Made by a program: the position numbers and the translations under genes | NCBI GenBank assembly: GCA_959347315.1 | Contig: OY365814.1 | Location: forward strand, 27,365,677 to 27,429,676 | Direction: 5' to 3' | DNA: 64,000 bases | Source: Bimastos eiseni | Taxonomy: Eukaryota > Annelida > Clitellata > Crassiclitellata > Lumbricidae | Notes under the pieces: model-generated | What the model was told of the DNA's origin: nothing | The model's database searches: none | The model's input: the letters and a program-made list of their open reading frames with translations, nothing else | Shown here: piece after piece, positions 23,515 through 35,307 of the stretch | Position numbering within the stretch: the stretch's first letter is position 1 | How the letters are laid out: each line of letters opens with the position of its first letter

Positions 23515-23735
23515 TCTTGTTCCCTCTGTGTTGTTCTCTCTGTGTTGTTCTCTCTGTGTTGTTCTCTCTGTGTTGTTCCCTCTGTCTTGTTCTCTCTGTG
23601 TTGTTCTCTCTGTGTTGTTCTCTCTGTCTTGTTCTCTCTGTCTTGTTCTCTCTGTCTTGTTCTCTCTGTCCTGTTCTCTCTGTGTTGTTCTCTCTGTGTT
23701 GTTCTCTCTGTATTGTTCACTCTGTCGTCTTTATT
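23515..23735. repeat. 14-bp pyrimidine/G minisatellite
   Basis: About 15 units of GTTCTCTCTGTGTT with G/C/T variants. Three units equal 42 bp, so all forward frames repeat the same 14-residue Ser/Leu/Cys/Val pattern. Confidence 0.93.
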
Positions 23736-24033
23736 ATCTCCCTTATCTTTTTTCTTCGTGTATGCGATTTGTATCATGTCCACGTTTCCATTATGCTTCA
23801 TTTGCGATTCGTCTTTTTGCACGCTTTCTTATCCTTCGTACGCGTCGTTTCTTTTTTATTTGTGTTTCGTTATCCATTCCTCGTGCAGTCTGAGTTAGTA
23901 CTATCATGTTTCTTAATCCTTCATATGCGATTTGTCTTTTATTCATTTTTATTATGATTCTCAATATTTCAATATTTTCTTTATGCCTCCCTATCATTGT
24001 CTCATACGATTTGTATTTCTTTATTCTTTCTTA

Positions 24034-24135
24034 TGCGCAGAGGCGAGTGAAGAAAATCATTTTACTACAAATAGAAACAACAGTTATAGGGAGACGGAGA
24101 TTTTAAAATGGATATAACCCTAAGCCTAGACTTTG
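24034..24135 (+). repeat. DR3 dispersed repeat, copy 1
   Basis: TATGCGCAGAGGCGAGTGAA, then GAAAATCATTTTAC, AATAGAAACAACAGTTATAG, GGAGACGGAGATTTTAAAAT and GACTTTGG. It aligns over about 100 bp with 25739-25841 in the same orientation. Confidence 0.75.
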
Positions 24136-25179
24136 GTGCCACTTTTTTGCACAACTTCTCATTCATTCTCTCATGCGATTTGTATTTTCCTTAATATGCG
24201 TCCTTATCCTTCGCTGATGAAATCTTTTTCTGTATACATCCTTATCATTCTCACGCGATTTGCCTTTTCCTCATGTTTAATTAGCATTCTCATACGATTT
24301 GTCTTTGTTATGCTACCCAACATTCTCTTATACAGTCTGTCCTTCTCTATGTTTTCGAAGTCTTCTCTCGTACGATTTGCCTTTTTCACATCCTGCCTTC
24401 TCTTCCTTCTCTGGTGCATCTCCTGTTTTCACTCCATCCCTCCATTTTCTATGTCTCTATTTCTGCCTATTGCTTGCCTGTGTGCGTCTCTCTGTGTTCT
24501 AGTATTTGTCAGGGACGTTGTATCGCTCCGTCATTGTCAGCGTCGATGAAGTGGTAATACGGAGACGGATAGATGGATGGCTGGTGCAGCGGGCATCGAC
24601 CGACGACGCATGGTAATTATTAGTCAGCGTCTCATGCCGAGAAAGAAAAATCCAATTCCGGAAGCAGTAATGGTCGGCCATCTCTTCTCTCCATCTCTAT
24701 CCCTCTCTCCCTCTCCTTCTATGCTCCACGTCGTATTTCCTCCTGTCTCTCGTTGTTGTGACCCTCATTCGACCTCGACACATCAAGAAACTCGAGGTGC
24801 TCTACATTGAGATTGGCTTCACAGCTGACGGCCGTCTGTGATAAGGTTTGAAAACGTCGCGTAACGTAATAATGAGTTGCATAGGTAAAGTAGGTCTACA
24901 TATTAATTATATATTATGTAGTAGGGAAGGCTACTATTCAACCACCTGTTCTGCACCTCACAGGAAATGCAGGTAGTGTCCTTTCGTTGTTTTTATAATT
25001 AGTCAACATTTTTTATTGCATCTATGAGATTCACGTGAGGAGACAAAGACCAATCGATAGATATTTATTTGGGCCTTCAGCTCAGGGTGTAGTAGACAAC
25101 TGACCAATGGATGGAAAGGTAGAGGATGGGACGGATGAGAGAAAACGTAGGTCTACTCAGGTATATGCAAGTAGTAGTC

Positions 25180-25288
25180 TGTTTCAGTTTAACGACACTG
25201 CGTGATAACAAAGATCATTAGCGTTGCCTCCTCCTCCTTCATCCAGGCTTGGGACTGGCATTGTCAGAGTGCAAGCAGTGGAGAAGTT
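25180..25288 (-). repeat. DR1 dispersed repeat, copy 7
   Basis: GTTTCAGTTTAACGACACTG, CGTGATAACAAAGATCATTA, CCTCCTTCATCCAGGCTTGG, GACTGGCATTGTCAGAGTGC, AAGCAGTGGAGAAGTT. This is the most complete copy and shows the extent to be about 105 bp. Confidence 0.85.
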
Positions 25289-25738
25289 CAATGTCACCAA
25301 GCACGCAAAGACGTCGCCTCAGGAATCTAGTATGTCTTTCCATGCTGAATTATTTAACAACAGATAGCGTTAATAAAGGAGTCATGATTATTCTTTCTTT
25401 GCACAGGTAGCTGACATCGAGAAGCGCATTTTTATGAAGATTCCAGGAATGGGCATGCAAGAAGCATAAACATCTCTCTATGATATTCAAGCAAAACAAT
25501 GTTTAATACCTGCTTGTCTCACCTTGGCACATGCACTTGAAACTATAACCAAACTATACCTGTCTCACCAATTACTGTTTTTGATTGAACGCAGGTGCAT
25601 GAACTGCTTCCAATGACGTGACTTAATTAATTCGGAAAACACGATTACGGTTTGCGTAAGGGTGTTTTTGGTTGATTACAGTGGGGGTGAAACCTTAGTG
25701 CTATGAACAGAGGCCAGAAGGAAACCGAAATACAATGT

Positions 25739-25841
25739 ACTATGCGCAGAGGTGAGTGAAGAAAATCACTGTTCAACGAATAGAAACAACAGTGATACGG
25801 AGACGGATATCTTAAAATGACTATAACCAAAACCATGGACT
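25739..25841 (+). repeat. DR3 dispersed repeat, copy 2
   Basis: TATGCGCAGAGGTGAGTGAA, GAAAATCACTGTTCAACGAA, AACAACAGTGATACGGAGAC and ACTATAACC matching copy 1 at 24034. The family may be larger in the genome. Confidence 0.75.
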
Positions 25842-25984
25842 TTTTACACAGTTACATTTATAACAACCATAGTGGAAACATTTATTGTACGACAGGTAGC
25901 CCTAAGAGACCAAAGTCCCGCTGACAGGGATTACAAACGTACGTGGGACAGATCGCACGGATCCATATGGAAGCATATAAAATA

Positions 25985-26222
25985 CAAATCATATGAGAAG
26001 GATAGATACATTTAAAATTAATTATTATATTTAAAGAATGTAAAGGGAATATTCTGACTACCGTCTTTTGATTTAATCATGATCTCCTTCTACAAATATA
26101 AATCGTATGAGTAGGCTGCACTAATTTATTTATCTATAAGGAATTATTGTATCTACAAAATGCAAAGAGAATATTCTGGCTTCTATCTGGAAACGTAGTC
26201 ATGATTTCCTTCTATCATACAC
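25985..26222. repeat. Diverged tandem duplication of about 115 bp
   Basis: ACAAATCATATGAGAAGG, AAAGGGAATATTCTGACT and TTTAATCATGATCTCCTTCT in the first unit correspond to TAAATCGTATGAGTAGG, AAGAGAATATTCTGGCTT and GTAGTCATGATTTCCTTCT in the second. Substitutions are frequent, so it is old. Confidence 0.75.
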
Positions 26223-27084
26223 CGTGATTGTCATCGGAATCGCCTCAATATTAACGCTTGTGTCACGCTGCTATCGCCGAGATCGAGTTACGGTACCAGC
26301 GCAATCTGCTGAGTAGGCCTACAACAACAGCCATTGTGTTTATCGGAGATCCTCTTCCGGCTGCGACGACGGTAATCGTGATCAGCCCACATTCGCACTG
26401 AGCACAAGAAATCCGGCCCGAACGAAGTAAGCACTAAGTAAGATTTACGAGTCATCGTCTTCGTTCGCTTATCTTCGGCCACGGTCAGCCGAACACACCA
26501 TTCACTCGCGGCTGAACTGAGCTGGAGGAGCTGCTGGCTGGTACACTGGGAAAGAAATGGTAGGCCCATTATAGGCCTATCAAGAAATCTACCATCTGCG
26601 CTGGCTCCGGTCAGTGGAGATCGTCTGAATAGATGGATGTGACTTCTCCTTTCCGTGACATTCTTCCGTGAACAGCCCCCGCTTTCTTACAAATACTATT
26701 GTCTTTCATTCTGTCAGGAAGCATTTTCAAACTAACTTCAAACATACTCACTTAGGTCAGTTAGCGCTGCACAGTCATGCGCGCAGCACCCTTGTAAGGT
26801 ATTAAAGTAGCGTCAAATAAATTGTCTTCATACACAAGTACATACATAAAGACATACATAAACGTACGTATATATATATATACATGTACTAATATACATG
26901 CATATTCTGTCATACACAAATGCAGGTAACTAGATGTCTATCAGCCTTAAATCTATAACAGTAATAATATTTACACACATGTGTCCAACACAACTGTTGA
27001 CTATTGAATATACAGTATATTTTGCATATGCTATACATGTCATCAATTCATAAGTCATCAATCAATAAACCATCAGATATACGG

Positions 27085-27170
27085 ACGGGCAGACAGACAG
27101 ACAGACAGACAGACAGGAAGGTAGGCAGCCAGACAGAGAGGCAGACGGGCAGCAGGCAGGTAAGTAAGCA
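27085..27170. repeat. (GACA/GGCA)n microsatellite
   Basis: GACA units followed by GGCAG-type variants. Confidence 0.85.
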
Positions 27171-27180
27171 CAAACATAAT

Positions 27181-28140
27181 TATGTGAATTTGTAAAATGA
27201 TACTACATTACGTCATTCTTTATGTGGCGCCTTCTTATTTCGCTCTGGCTGCTGCGTTAGAGAGAATGTTTTTACACCTATAGAAGATGTATTCCATATT
27301 ATCGGGAAAATCATTCGTCGGTTCTCTTTTCTTCGGTAGATTATTAATAATTAAATCTTATTGGTCCGCAATGCGATCGTTCTCTGTGTCTTGCATATCG
27401 AAGACATGATTATTATCTCTTTTACGTTCATTTTCTTGACAAGTCGCTTTAGAAGATTACTGCTTCGTCCCTATTGGCTAATCAGTCTAACGGTGTGTAG
27501 TCGAGGAACACACACCGAGTTACAACATATGCTATACTGAGTTACACCTAAGTAATACTAAGCTACATTACGATACACTAAGCTACTCTAAGTGACACTA
27601 TGTCATGTTAAGTTATACTAAGTTACACCATGTTACACTAATAAAACGACTCTAAGTTGCATTACGTTATACTACTTGTAAGGTATGCGTACATACATAC
27701 ATAAATACACACATACATGCATACAAACATACATAGGGCCTACATGCATTCATACAATTGTTGGTGTCACTTATATCACACGTAGTTTCAAAATATACTG
27801 ATCAAGTCGGTCCTTGTGTGTTTACTTCTGTGAATGGGTCTACGTATGAACGCATATTTGCCGACATGTACGTATCTATCTATGTATCTATGAATTCTTG
27901 TGCGTGTCCATGAAAAGATTTGTCATTGATCATTTTAGCCGATTCCTCTTTTCCCAATCTTCCTCTCTTCCTCCTTTCCCAGGTCTGACCTAAGGAATAG
28001 AGAAAGCGGGTCCTGCACTAGAGCACAGATGGTGCCGATGATTGAACGAGGCAGGTCACGCAAGAAACCCCAAAAGAAATCCGACGCACGCTAGCAGAAG
28101 CAAGACAAAAAACAGACAAAAAACATAAAGTAATCAAAAT
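27181..28140. other. Unique sequence without a recognised gene
   Basis: 27490-27680 holds a degenerate run of TAAGTTACACT-like words, period about 10-15 bp. At 27200-27240, minus strand, GGCGCCACATAAAGAATGAC and TAATGTAGT resemble the LINE tail motif. No coding signal was seen. Confidence 0.45.
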
Positions 28141-28340
28141 AACACTAACGCCACTAGTTCTACTATTTCTTCTTATTTTTCTCCTACCCTCCTTCTACCG
28201 CTCCCTCCCACTCTCCCTCCTTCTCTTCCTCCTCTTTCCCTCCCTCTTCTCCTCCTCCTTCTTCCTCCTTTTCTTCTTCCTATGGTAGCAATAATAATAT
28301 CAGCAATAATAATAAATAAATAAAACCAACAACAAGTAAC
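28141..28340. repeat. Polypyrimidine TCC/TTC tract and AAT-rich end
   Basis: CTCCCTCC/TTCTTCC sequence of about 110 bp is followed by AATAATAAT and AAATAAATAAA. Confidence 0.8.
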
Positions 28341-29551
28341 ATTAGCAATAAGAAATAATTATTGTATTAATCGATGATGATATTAATCATAACAATGACT
28401 ATAATATCAAGGCATGTGTCTTCCCATCGGTTTATGCTGCATCGTCGTAGCTCAAGAAGGCAACTGGAGATTAGAAACCGTTCAGATGTGTAAAAGGAAG
28501 GACGTCTCAGTAGATGACCTTCTGTTAAAGACATTCAAATTCATTACCCAGTGATAAAAGGTCAGTTCCTCTAACAAGGATTAAGGTAGGCCTACATGAT
28601 CCAGTGTTTAGGAATCAGGAAAAGAATTGTGGCAACTCTACACGACCCAAGGTTAAGATAATTCAGTCGTTGCACCGACTGAGGCCAGCTAAGCCTAAGA
28701 ACGAGGATAAGATCATTCTAGAGCGTGGTCTGATGATACTGGTGTCAATTTATTCTAAGGTACGAGAAGCAACATTGAGAGCTATTTAATGCCTTTCAGA
28801 CATGCAAGTGAAATGATTGAGCCTCGCTAAGGCAGCGCAAGCTTTCGGCAAATAATAGAGAACGTGGTACTATATTTATTTGGCTACTACACTGTCTATT
28901 TTGTTGATTGTCACGAAACTTCGTTGAAGAAAACATTGAGGTACGTACATCCATTATCTCATTTATACTCGCATATAAATAACTTAACAATTTTGTGGGT
29001 CATGTCATGTTCAGCTGCGGTTTGGTGATACTAACGATGATTTTAAATTATCAATTACATGATATAATATGTATTGTAGTGGTTCAGACGATCGCATCTG
29101 TATAATAACCACTCCTTTTTTGTTTTCTCATTACTTCTTTCTAATACTCAAATTTCTTCAGTCTCGCCCTGAATTAATGTCTTCACTGAGTCCACTCAAC
29201 GTTCTCCTCACCTAAATAATTCCGTGCGTTAACCACCTAATGTAAGAACTAGAACTGTAAAATCTTTGCATTCATATAGGCGTATGCCAATCGATTATAC
29301 ATGATCTTCTCAAACTATCTGGAAAAATACGGAAATATCGAAAATACGCCTGCAATAAATTTCTCACCAGCTCTTTATAACAGAATCATTCCTATCTTAT
29401 AAGAGCTAAAATGATACAAGTAGGAAAAGAAGAGTAAAAATGTTTTACTCGGCTTGAATAACGTAACGTTAGGGTTAGCCTACTTTCATTTACTCCACAC
29501 TTCTGGCAGATACACGAAACGCTGTGGTATAGCTCTGACACCACCTGTTAA

Positions 29552-29614
29552 CCCTTTAATGACTAGCGTTATTGATTATGCCTTACACTTCATTACACGG
29601 TGGTTGTTAAAGGG
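29552..29614. mobile_element. Tiny TTAA-flanked inverted-repeat element (piggyBac-like?)
   Basis: The 63-bp segment starts CCCTTTAATGACTAGCG, ends GTTGTTAAAGGG and is bounded on both sides by TTAA (29548-29551 and 29615-29618). TTAA target sites and CCC(T) termini are the hallmark of the piggyBac superfamily. The match is short and TTAACCCTTTAA is itself nearly symmetrical, so chance is possible. Confidence 0.4.
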
Positions 29615-29894
29615 TTAAAGATGAACGATGGTTAAGAAGCCGCATATTGTCCATGCTGCCACGATCCCATTATCCCTTCTGTTTATTTGTTGGCGGTTGT
29701 GTTTTGATCTTAGTCGGATGTATCGGCTGTTCATTGTCCTCTGATGTGAGCCTTCTCTGTCGGATATACCCTATTCGCTGCTTGATTTCGTGACGCCTTT
29801 ATTTCCGGTCTTCTCATCTCATGTCGTAATTCTTGCAACACATCGATTATGAGGCAGAAGAAAGTATGTTTATACCCAGACAGCCACTAATGAC

Positions 29895-30104
29895 TAAGGC
29901 TGTCAACAAATTTTAAAATCACGGCCCCTGTACCCGTCCACTCGCGTAGCGGGTACCCAGGTAACCGACCGCGCAGACATTTTTAGGAAATGTAGAGAAT
30001 TTCACATTTCTACGGAGAGTCGGGTACCAGGGAACCAATTTCATTGCCGGGGTAGTCAGCCCCGGGCGGGTAACCGGATTCCCGGGTACCCGTTGACAGC
30101 TTTA
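29895..30104. mobile_element. hAT-type MITE with 8-bp target duplication
   Basis: The 210-bp element starts TAAGGCTGTCAAC and ends GTTGACAGCTTTA. Identical CTAATGAC octamers flank it at 29887-29894 and 30105-30112. An 8-bp duplication with a GGCTGTCAA-type terminus fits hAT elements. The interior is GC-rich and full of GGGTACC/GGGTAACC words in both orientations, likely subterminal transposase-binding repeats. There is no coding capacity, so movement would have required transposase in trans. Confidence 0.85.
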
Positions 30105-30113
30105 CTAATGACT

Positions 30114-30158
30114 GATGTCGACTATTATGCCTATTATACAGGCATAAATAGTCGACAT
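30114..30158. other. Imperfect palindrome of about 44 bp
   Basis: ATGTCGACTATTATGCCT and its complement AGGCATAAATAGTCGACAT are separated by six bases, with a one-base bulge. It begins one base after the hAT-type target duplication. Possible hairpin or cruciform; function unknown. Confidence 0.75.
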
Positions 30159-30597
30159 TAAATGAATACGATATTAAATGAATTTAATTAATTATCGTCG
30201 TCATATTATATCCTGTCCTGAATATCTAGGGATGCCATGGAGGTTCAGTAACTTATTGAAAATCACACTGTTGACGATTATTATAAGATGCTTATTTATA
30301 ACTGTAGATTCTTTCTTATAATTCCTTTCAAGAATCATGGAGCAATTAGGTGTGTCAGATATTGATATTTTGATTGACAGTTTTTATTTTCTAACTACTC
30401 TTTACTACTTAAATATTGGAACAGCTTTAGCTATTTTTACAGAGGTCGGTACAATTCCAGGATCAAACGAATAGCTAATTACCATGACCAAAAGAAGTGC
30501 TAATTACCTTAGGTCGGTATTAACTTTTCACCGATCAATGTCACTAGGACCCGAGCGATGGGTTTGATGATGATGAACTCAACGAATATGTTGAAAC

Positions 30598-30710
30598 TCA
30601 GACAGACGCGCAAAGACGAACAGACGGACAGATGGAAGGACGGACAGATGGACGGACGGATGGACAGACGGACAGATTGACGGACGGATGGACGGACGGA
30701 TGAATGGATT
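30598..30710. repeat. (GACG/GACA/GATG)n microsatellite
   Basis: Interrupted tetramers of the GACA/GACG/GGAT group over about 110 bp. Confidence 0.85.
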
Positions 30711-31211
30711 TGCAGAGAAAAACTGGTTCAAGTACATGTATGGTCTGCGACGGTTACATGCGTGTGTAAATCCGTATATCATTTGTGATATATGAGCCAA
30801 TTGAATATGCAAATGGTCTGTCTGTCTGTCTTTCTGTCTCTGCTTCAACTCGACTGTCTAGGTAGTGTTCGCTGATTTATTCACCTCTCTTCTAATGTCT
30901 CTTAGTATATCTTCTGTATTCTGGTCTTTTGGTCCATCAGTTTTTCTATCTCCGCGGTGACCAAGCAGACACACAGGCATGCAGGCACATAACCACGAAC
31001 ACATAACAGGCAGAAGGCAGACAGACAGACAGACATACAGCTAATAATGATTATGTTGATAATGACTGAATGTTTCTGAGAGAGTAAATGACAGTTATGC
31101 AAGACTTTTGCGTCTGTTTACGTCTACATTCTATAGTTTGGTCATTCCAGTGTGAAGCGCACGGTGTCTCACGAGGATATCTCAACTGTGATAGAACTAC
31201 AACTATGAATG

Positions 31212-31311
31212 AACTCCGCCACAGTTTGGACTTAGACAGTGCCAGTTCCCAGCCTGGAGAAAGGAGGAGGGCGACACCAAATTATCTTCGACATGGAACG
31301 GTGTCGTTAAA
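31212..31311 (+). repeat. DR1 dispersed repeat, copy 8
   Basis: ACTCCGCCACAGTTTGGACT, TAGACAGTGCCAGTTCCCAG, GGAGAAAGGAGGAGGGCGAC and ACGGTGTCGTTAAAAAA. It includes the distal extension also seen in copy 11. Confidence 0.75.
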
Positions 31312-31471
31312 AAATACGGGGGGAAATGGAAGTAATAGTAGTTGTTGTTCCTGTAATAGTAATAATATTCTGTATTTAATGATGTCTAATGTCAACCAGT
31401 GCTGCCCATTTCGACTTCATCATGCTTTATAAAAAAGCTGAGCAGATGGTCTGACACTTGCGATTATGGTA

Positions 31472-31625
31472 AATGCTGCTTAACGATGCTGTGGCGTCGT
31501 AAAGACGATTAGCGCCGCCCTCCTCTCTCACGCAATATTGGGATTGATTCAGCTTTCACTGATGGAGATTGCACGGATTCGATTAGTTTAACGACATCTT
31601 TTGGCGTCAAAGCCCGATGACGTCG
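31472..31625 (-). repeat. DR1 dispersed repeat, copy 9, followed by a second DR1 head
   Basis: Degenerate body: CTGCTTAACGATGCTGTGG, GATTAGCGCCGCCCTCCTCT, TATTGGGATTGATTC, TGATGGAGATTGCACGG. Then comes TTAGTTTAACGACATCTTTT, the head of another unit. This is the second instance of DR1 units in tandem. Confidence 0.55.
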
Positions 31626-32088
31626 ACAGTAATAAAAATTGTTGTTTTCCACTGCACTAAAAGTTACTCTTCGAAATTGGTTTACTGGCACTTTATGGTC
31701 TTTAGTCCTAATGGTAAAAACGACCTTTCGTGAAGTCTTAGCAGACACAACACGTTGTACATTGAAGTGGCAGCTAAAGCATTTGAATCTCAGTTTGCTT
31801 TGCTGGCAAGGTAAACACACGAACCTTTCTTGAACGCATTCAACCTTAGGGCAATTGGAGTGATGGATTCTAAAGATTTAATAATACCTTTCGACATCAA
31901 AGGTCGTTAAGGGTGACTTTTCCTTTTCATCTTAGGGTAGTGAATTTATTCGCTCCATCATCCTCCGGTTCATTCGGTTCTTCGTTCCTTTATTTAATAA
32001 AGCAAAAAACGCTGAACTTTCGTGGGTACATGTACACTATCTTCGTGGTTTCTTTCGTTCATTTGATTTGATTCATTATAATGATAAG

Positions 32089-32230
32089 CTAGCCTGGCGG
32101 GTGACTGATTGACTATAACGCGTCGACCTTTCGCCCTATCTTCCCCGGTTCGATTCCCGAGTCTGTGCGGACATTATTATTACTCTGTCCGGCTGCCATC
32201 AACACGGATGTGTTTCTGCTTCAATCAAAT
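32089..32230 (+). mobile_element. tRNA-derived SINE candidate with a perfect B box
   Basis: GGTTCGATTCC at 32147-32157 is an exact RNA polymerase III B box. About 55 bp upstream, TAGCCTGGCGGGTGACTG is a weak A-box candidate, and ACGCGTCGACCTTTCGCCC lies between. The arms do not pair as an acceptor stem, so it is not a functional tRNA gene. The body continues with GGACATTATTATTACTCTGT and GGCTGCCATCAACACGGATG. No target duplication or tail was resolved. Confidence 0.6.
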
Positions 32231-32889
32231 ATCCACATATTCATTACTTAGTTCATTTCGATGCTCATGGATCATGCTATAATTGAATTCATTCTTTCCG
32301 TCATCCTTCGTTCGTCCACTGCTTCGTCAAGTTCGTCAACACAATCCATAGACTATGCCACCATCGCTCAATTTCTTCTACATTTTTACTCCTCGCGATT
32401 TAAACGCATGTTCTAAAGAGCCGAGTATTGACTGTCAACAGCATTCTCTCAGTACATATATACCTTTAAAATAAGGCGTCAAAATGGAAGGCCAATTATT
32501 TAGCCAAGTGACGCAGCCCGCTATTACCACACGCCGCATATATACCACTCACTTATTTTCTCGCCTCTCCGCCGATTCGCAGTCTACGTCTTCGACGGCG
32601 GTCTGAAACTGCATTAACCCGGTTGGATAGCAGAGGCTAGCCTTCCATCGACCCGGCTGGGAAGGCCAGGCCGCATTCTGTCGCTAGTCACCGTGGAGCT
32701 CAAATTTCCGGTCTCACGGTAGTCGACTTCAATGCTGGCTGGTCGGTGAAGGCTTCGAAAGGCAAATCAGTAGGTCGTGTTCGTCCATCTCGTCTGTATG
32801 GTGTCGAGGGAAACCATTCGGTTGCATTTTCTTATCACGCCTCTCTGGCTTGATTTGTTATCTCTTTGAGCGTCTTGGTACCGCTGTAG
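32231..32889. other. Unique sequence without a recognised gene
   Basis: A GC-richer patch occurs at about 32580-32780 with ACCCGGTTGGATAGCAG and GACCCGGCTGGGAAGGC. No open frame or RNA gene was identified. Confidence 0.45.
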
Positions 32890-33900
32890 GTGTTCTGTGC
32901 GATCTTTCTACCTCCGTCTCGATACCTGTCTCTGTATGTGTGTCTCTTTGACTATGTGTCGTTGTCTCTGTTCTGGCATATCAGCCTGTGTCATACTGTT
33001 TGTACACGTAGTTCCATGTCCCCTACTCGCCTTGTAATTGTTCAGTACGATCTCTGTCATTGTCCGTCTCTGTCTTTCAATATGCCCCCGTACATGTGTC
33101 TGTGCCCATCCTTGTTGCTGCTCTTATTTGTCTGCCTGTACTCTTACAGTAGCCTACACGTATCTTTCCCTGCCATTGCCGCTGTCTCTGCCTCATCTCT
33201 TTATCCATCTCTTCCTAAAGAACAACGAACCATTCCCAAAACTTTCCCTCGTCTGCCAGTTCCAATGTGCCATCGTTACCATTTCATATTCAAGTGTCTA
33301 TCTCTCCCCACAACTCTGTCCCATTTTCCATTAATTTCTCCATCTTACCTTCTTCCGCTCCAGCACTCTCTCAATTCCAGAATCCGCGCATTACCGTCTC
33401 TCCTCCTTACAACCGCATTACCTAGCATCTATCATTCTGTGCCAGGTACAAAATTCACGCAGCAACATGCATTTTTCCTCTTTAAACCCTTGCACTCTGC
33501 ATACTTCCTGTTCCATTCTAACCCCAACACTGCATTCTTCCTTTTCCCTACCAACCCTAGCACTCCGCAAGCTTGCTGTTCCCTCCCAACACCATCATTC
33601 TGCATACTTCCTGATCCCGTCCAGTCCCAATATACTATTCAACCTTCTCGCTCCTAACCAACCTCAACACTCTGCACCCTTTCTTTTCCTTGATACCCCC
33701 AGCACTCTGCATCCGCCTAGCTCCCATCCCAGCCCCAACACTTTGCATCCATCCAGCTCCCATCGACTGAAAGGCTCGCCACCCCTTCTTCCAACCTCTT
33801 TCTCCAACAATAACCTATTCATCCCGCATCCAACCACCCCACCCTCTTCCATCGCAGCTCAGCGTCACCTGTCCTTCCTCTCTCACTCCTCCTAGGCCCC
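32890..33900. repeat. Kilobase pyrimidine-rich region with a degenerate 36-bp repeat
   Basis: The plus strand is dominated by C and T for about 1 kb. Between about 33480 and 33760, ACTCTGCATNC-like words recur at roughly 32-39 bp spacing (33488, 33528, 33560, 33595, then after one gap 33668, 33707, 33739). The long Ser/Pro/Leu-rich open frame (33-34 kb, plus) follows from base composition. No signal, domain or splice logic supports it as a gene. Confidence 0.7.
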
Positions 33901-34430
33901 ATTCCCCCTTTCCCACCGCAGTGGACCAGTTGAAGAGCGGCCACGGACTCCTAGGAGATTTCCGTCGACTCTGCCCCTGTAAGCCTCATGTCATCTTTAA
34001 TATGCATGCAAGACCGCACAACACACAGTTCCCGGTCGTGTTCCGTTGAGGGCGGTCCATCCGTATTATATCCGAATCAAAGCCAGGCTCTTCCACCGTC
34101 TGCTCTCCCTCCCTCCGTCACATCACTTGTATTGATTTTAGACCACGTGGTGGTGTGTCCCTCCCTATTCGCCGCCGCTGCGGTCATCGGCCGCACTCCC
34201 TCTGACCTGTCGAGGGACATATATTTTCGATACACTTACAATCAGAATTTGGAAGCAGTCTTTGCACTCTCTCGCTCTGGCGGTGTGAAGTCAAAGCAGA
34301 ACCGAGCGAAAAATATTGAGACCGAGGAAAAGGGAAACTGTGTCAAAGAATAGACATGTTCAGTCTGGCGACGGATCTTGCCGTCGTCCTGATAAATAAC
34401 TATGAAGTAGAGCTCCTTTGGGAGGGAACG
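33901..34430. other. Unique, moderately GC-rich sequence
   Basis: The plus-strand frame 33988-34353 (121 codons) has mixed composition but no recognised domain. A candidate exon at best. Confidence 0.3.
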
Positions 34431-34439
34431 GGGACATTA

Positions 34440-34640
34440 TGGAAAGATAGGAGACCGGATCGGGGGAGATGATAGGAGAATGAAGAAGAAGCATATGATG
34501 AAAGTAGGAGTGCGGGGGAGTGGAGGGAAATAGAAAGGAAGGAAGAGGAAGGATTGGATGGGTTGAGACGGGATGGGGAGTGGAGGGGTAGAGTGTAGCG
34601 GAGAGAGCATGGAAGGGAGGTTTGAAGGGGGAAACACATT
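34440..34640. repeat. Purine-rich GGAAGGAGGG tract
   Basis: About 200 bp are dominated by G and A on the plus strand, the opposite skew to the pyrimidine-rich kilobase just before it. Confidence 0.75.
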
Positions 34641-35307
34641 TCAAAATTGTTTATTAACTGTACCAGCACGTGTAAACATCTATTTAATAATAATAATAAC
34701 AGCAATTGCTTCATTCATTCAATGGTACTTAACCGGTTTTTTGGGTGTCATGTACATGTAGGACTAGACATTGCTGCTGCATAAGAAGCGTCTATTGACA
34801 GCTGACGTAGTATAATTCACGCGCGCAAACTGTCTTTCTGTGCTGGTATTCAAGACCATTCGCCATTTAAATTGTTCCCATTCAAATTCGCCCAAATCTA
34901 GTTTTCCTCCATTTACATATCTATGACGTAATATTCTACCGTACGTCATTACTTCCGGACTTAGAGTCTAGAGTCACATTGGTTTCTGTCCCTTTGATGC
35001 ATCATTTCTTTTGGATATATTTTCCTGTCGTCTAATCTCTGGTTCACTGAAGCTCCATTCCTTGCGCGCCTCTCAAAAGGAGCATAATAAATATAGCCAG
35101 GAACACACACACCCAATATCTGTCGAATTTCAACCTCGATTCTCCAGTGGACTACGATTTTTTTACCACGATTTAAGTCGAGGCGACCATTATGACGCTA
35201 TAAAAGCCAATAGGCCAGATCACTTACAAAACCCGACCAGATCGTAGTACCTAACTTCAAATCTTTTACTCGCACAGATCAACTTCGTCACAGATCGTTC
35301 TTTGGCT

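Noticed and set aside
32089..32170. Functional tRNA gene at the perfect B box
   Set aside because: No acceptor or D stem can be formed from the upstream sequence, and the A box is weak; a tRNA-derived SINE explains it better.
32890..33657. 255-codon plus-strand open frame rich in Ser, Pro and Leu
   Set aside because: The frame follows from pyrimidine-rich composition, overlaps other open frames, has no domain or signal and coincides with a degenerate minisatellite.
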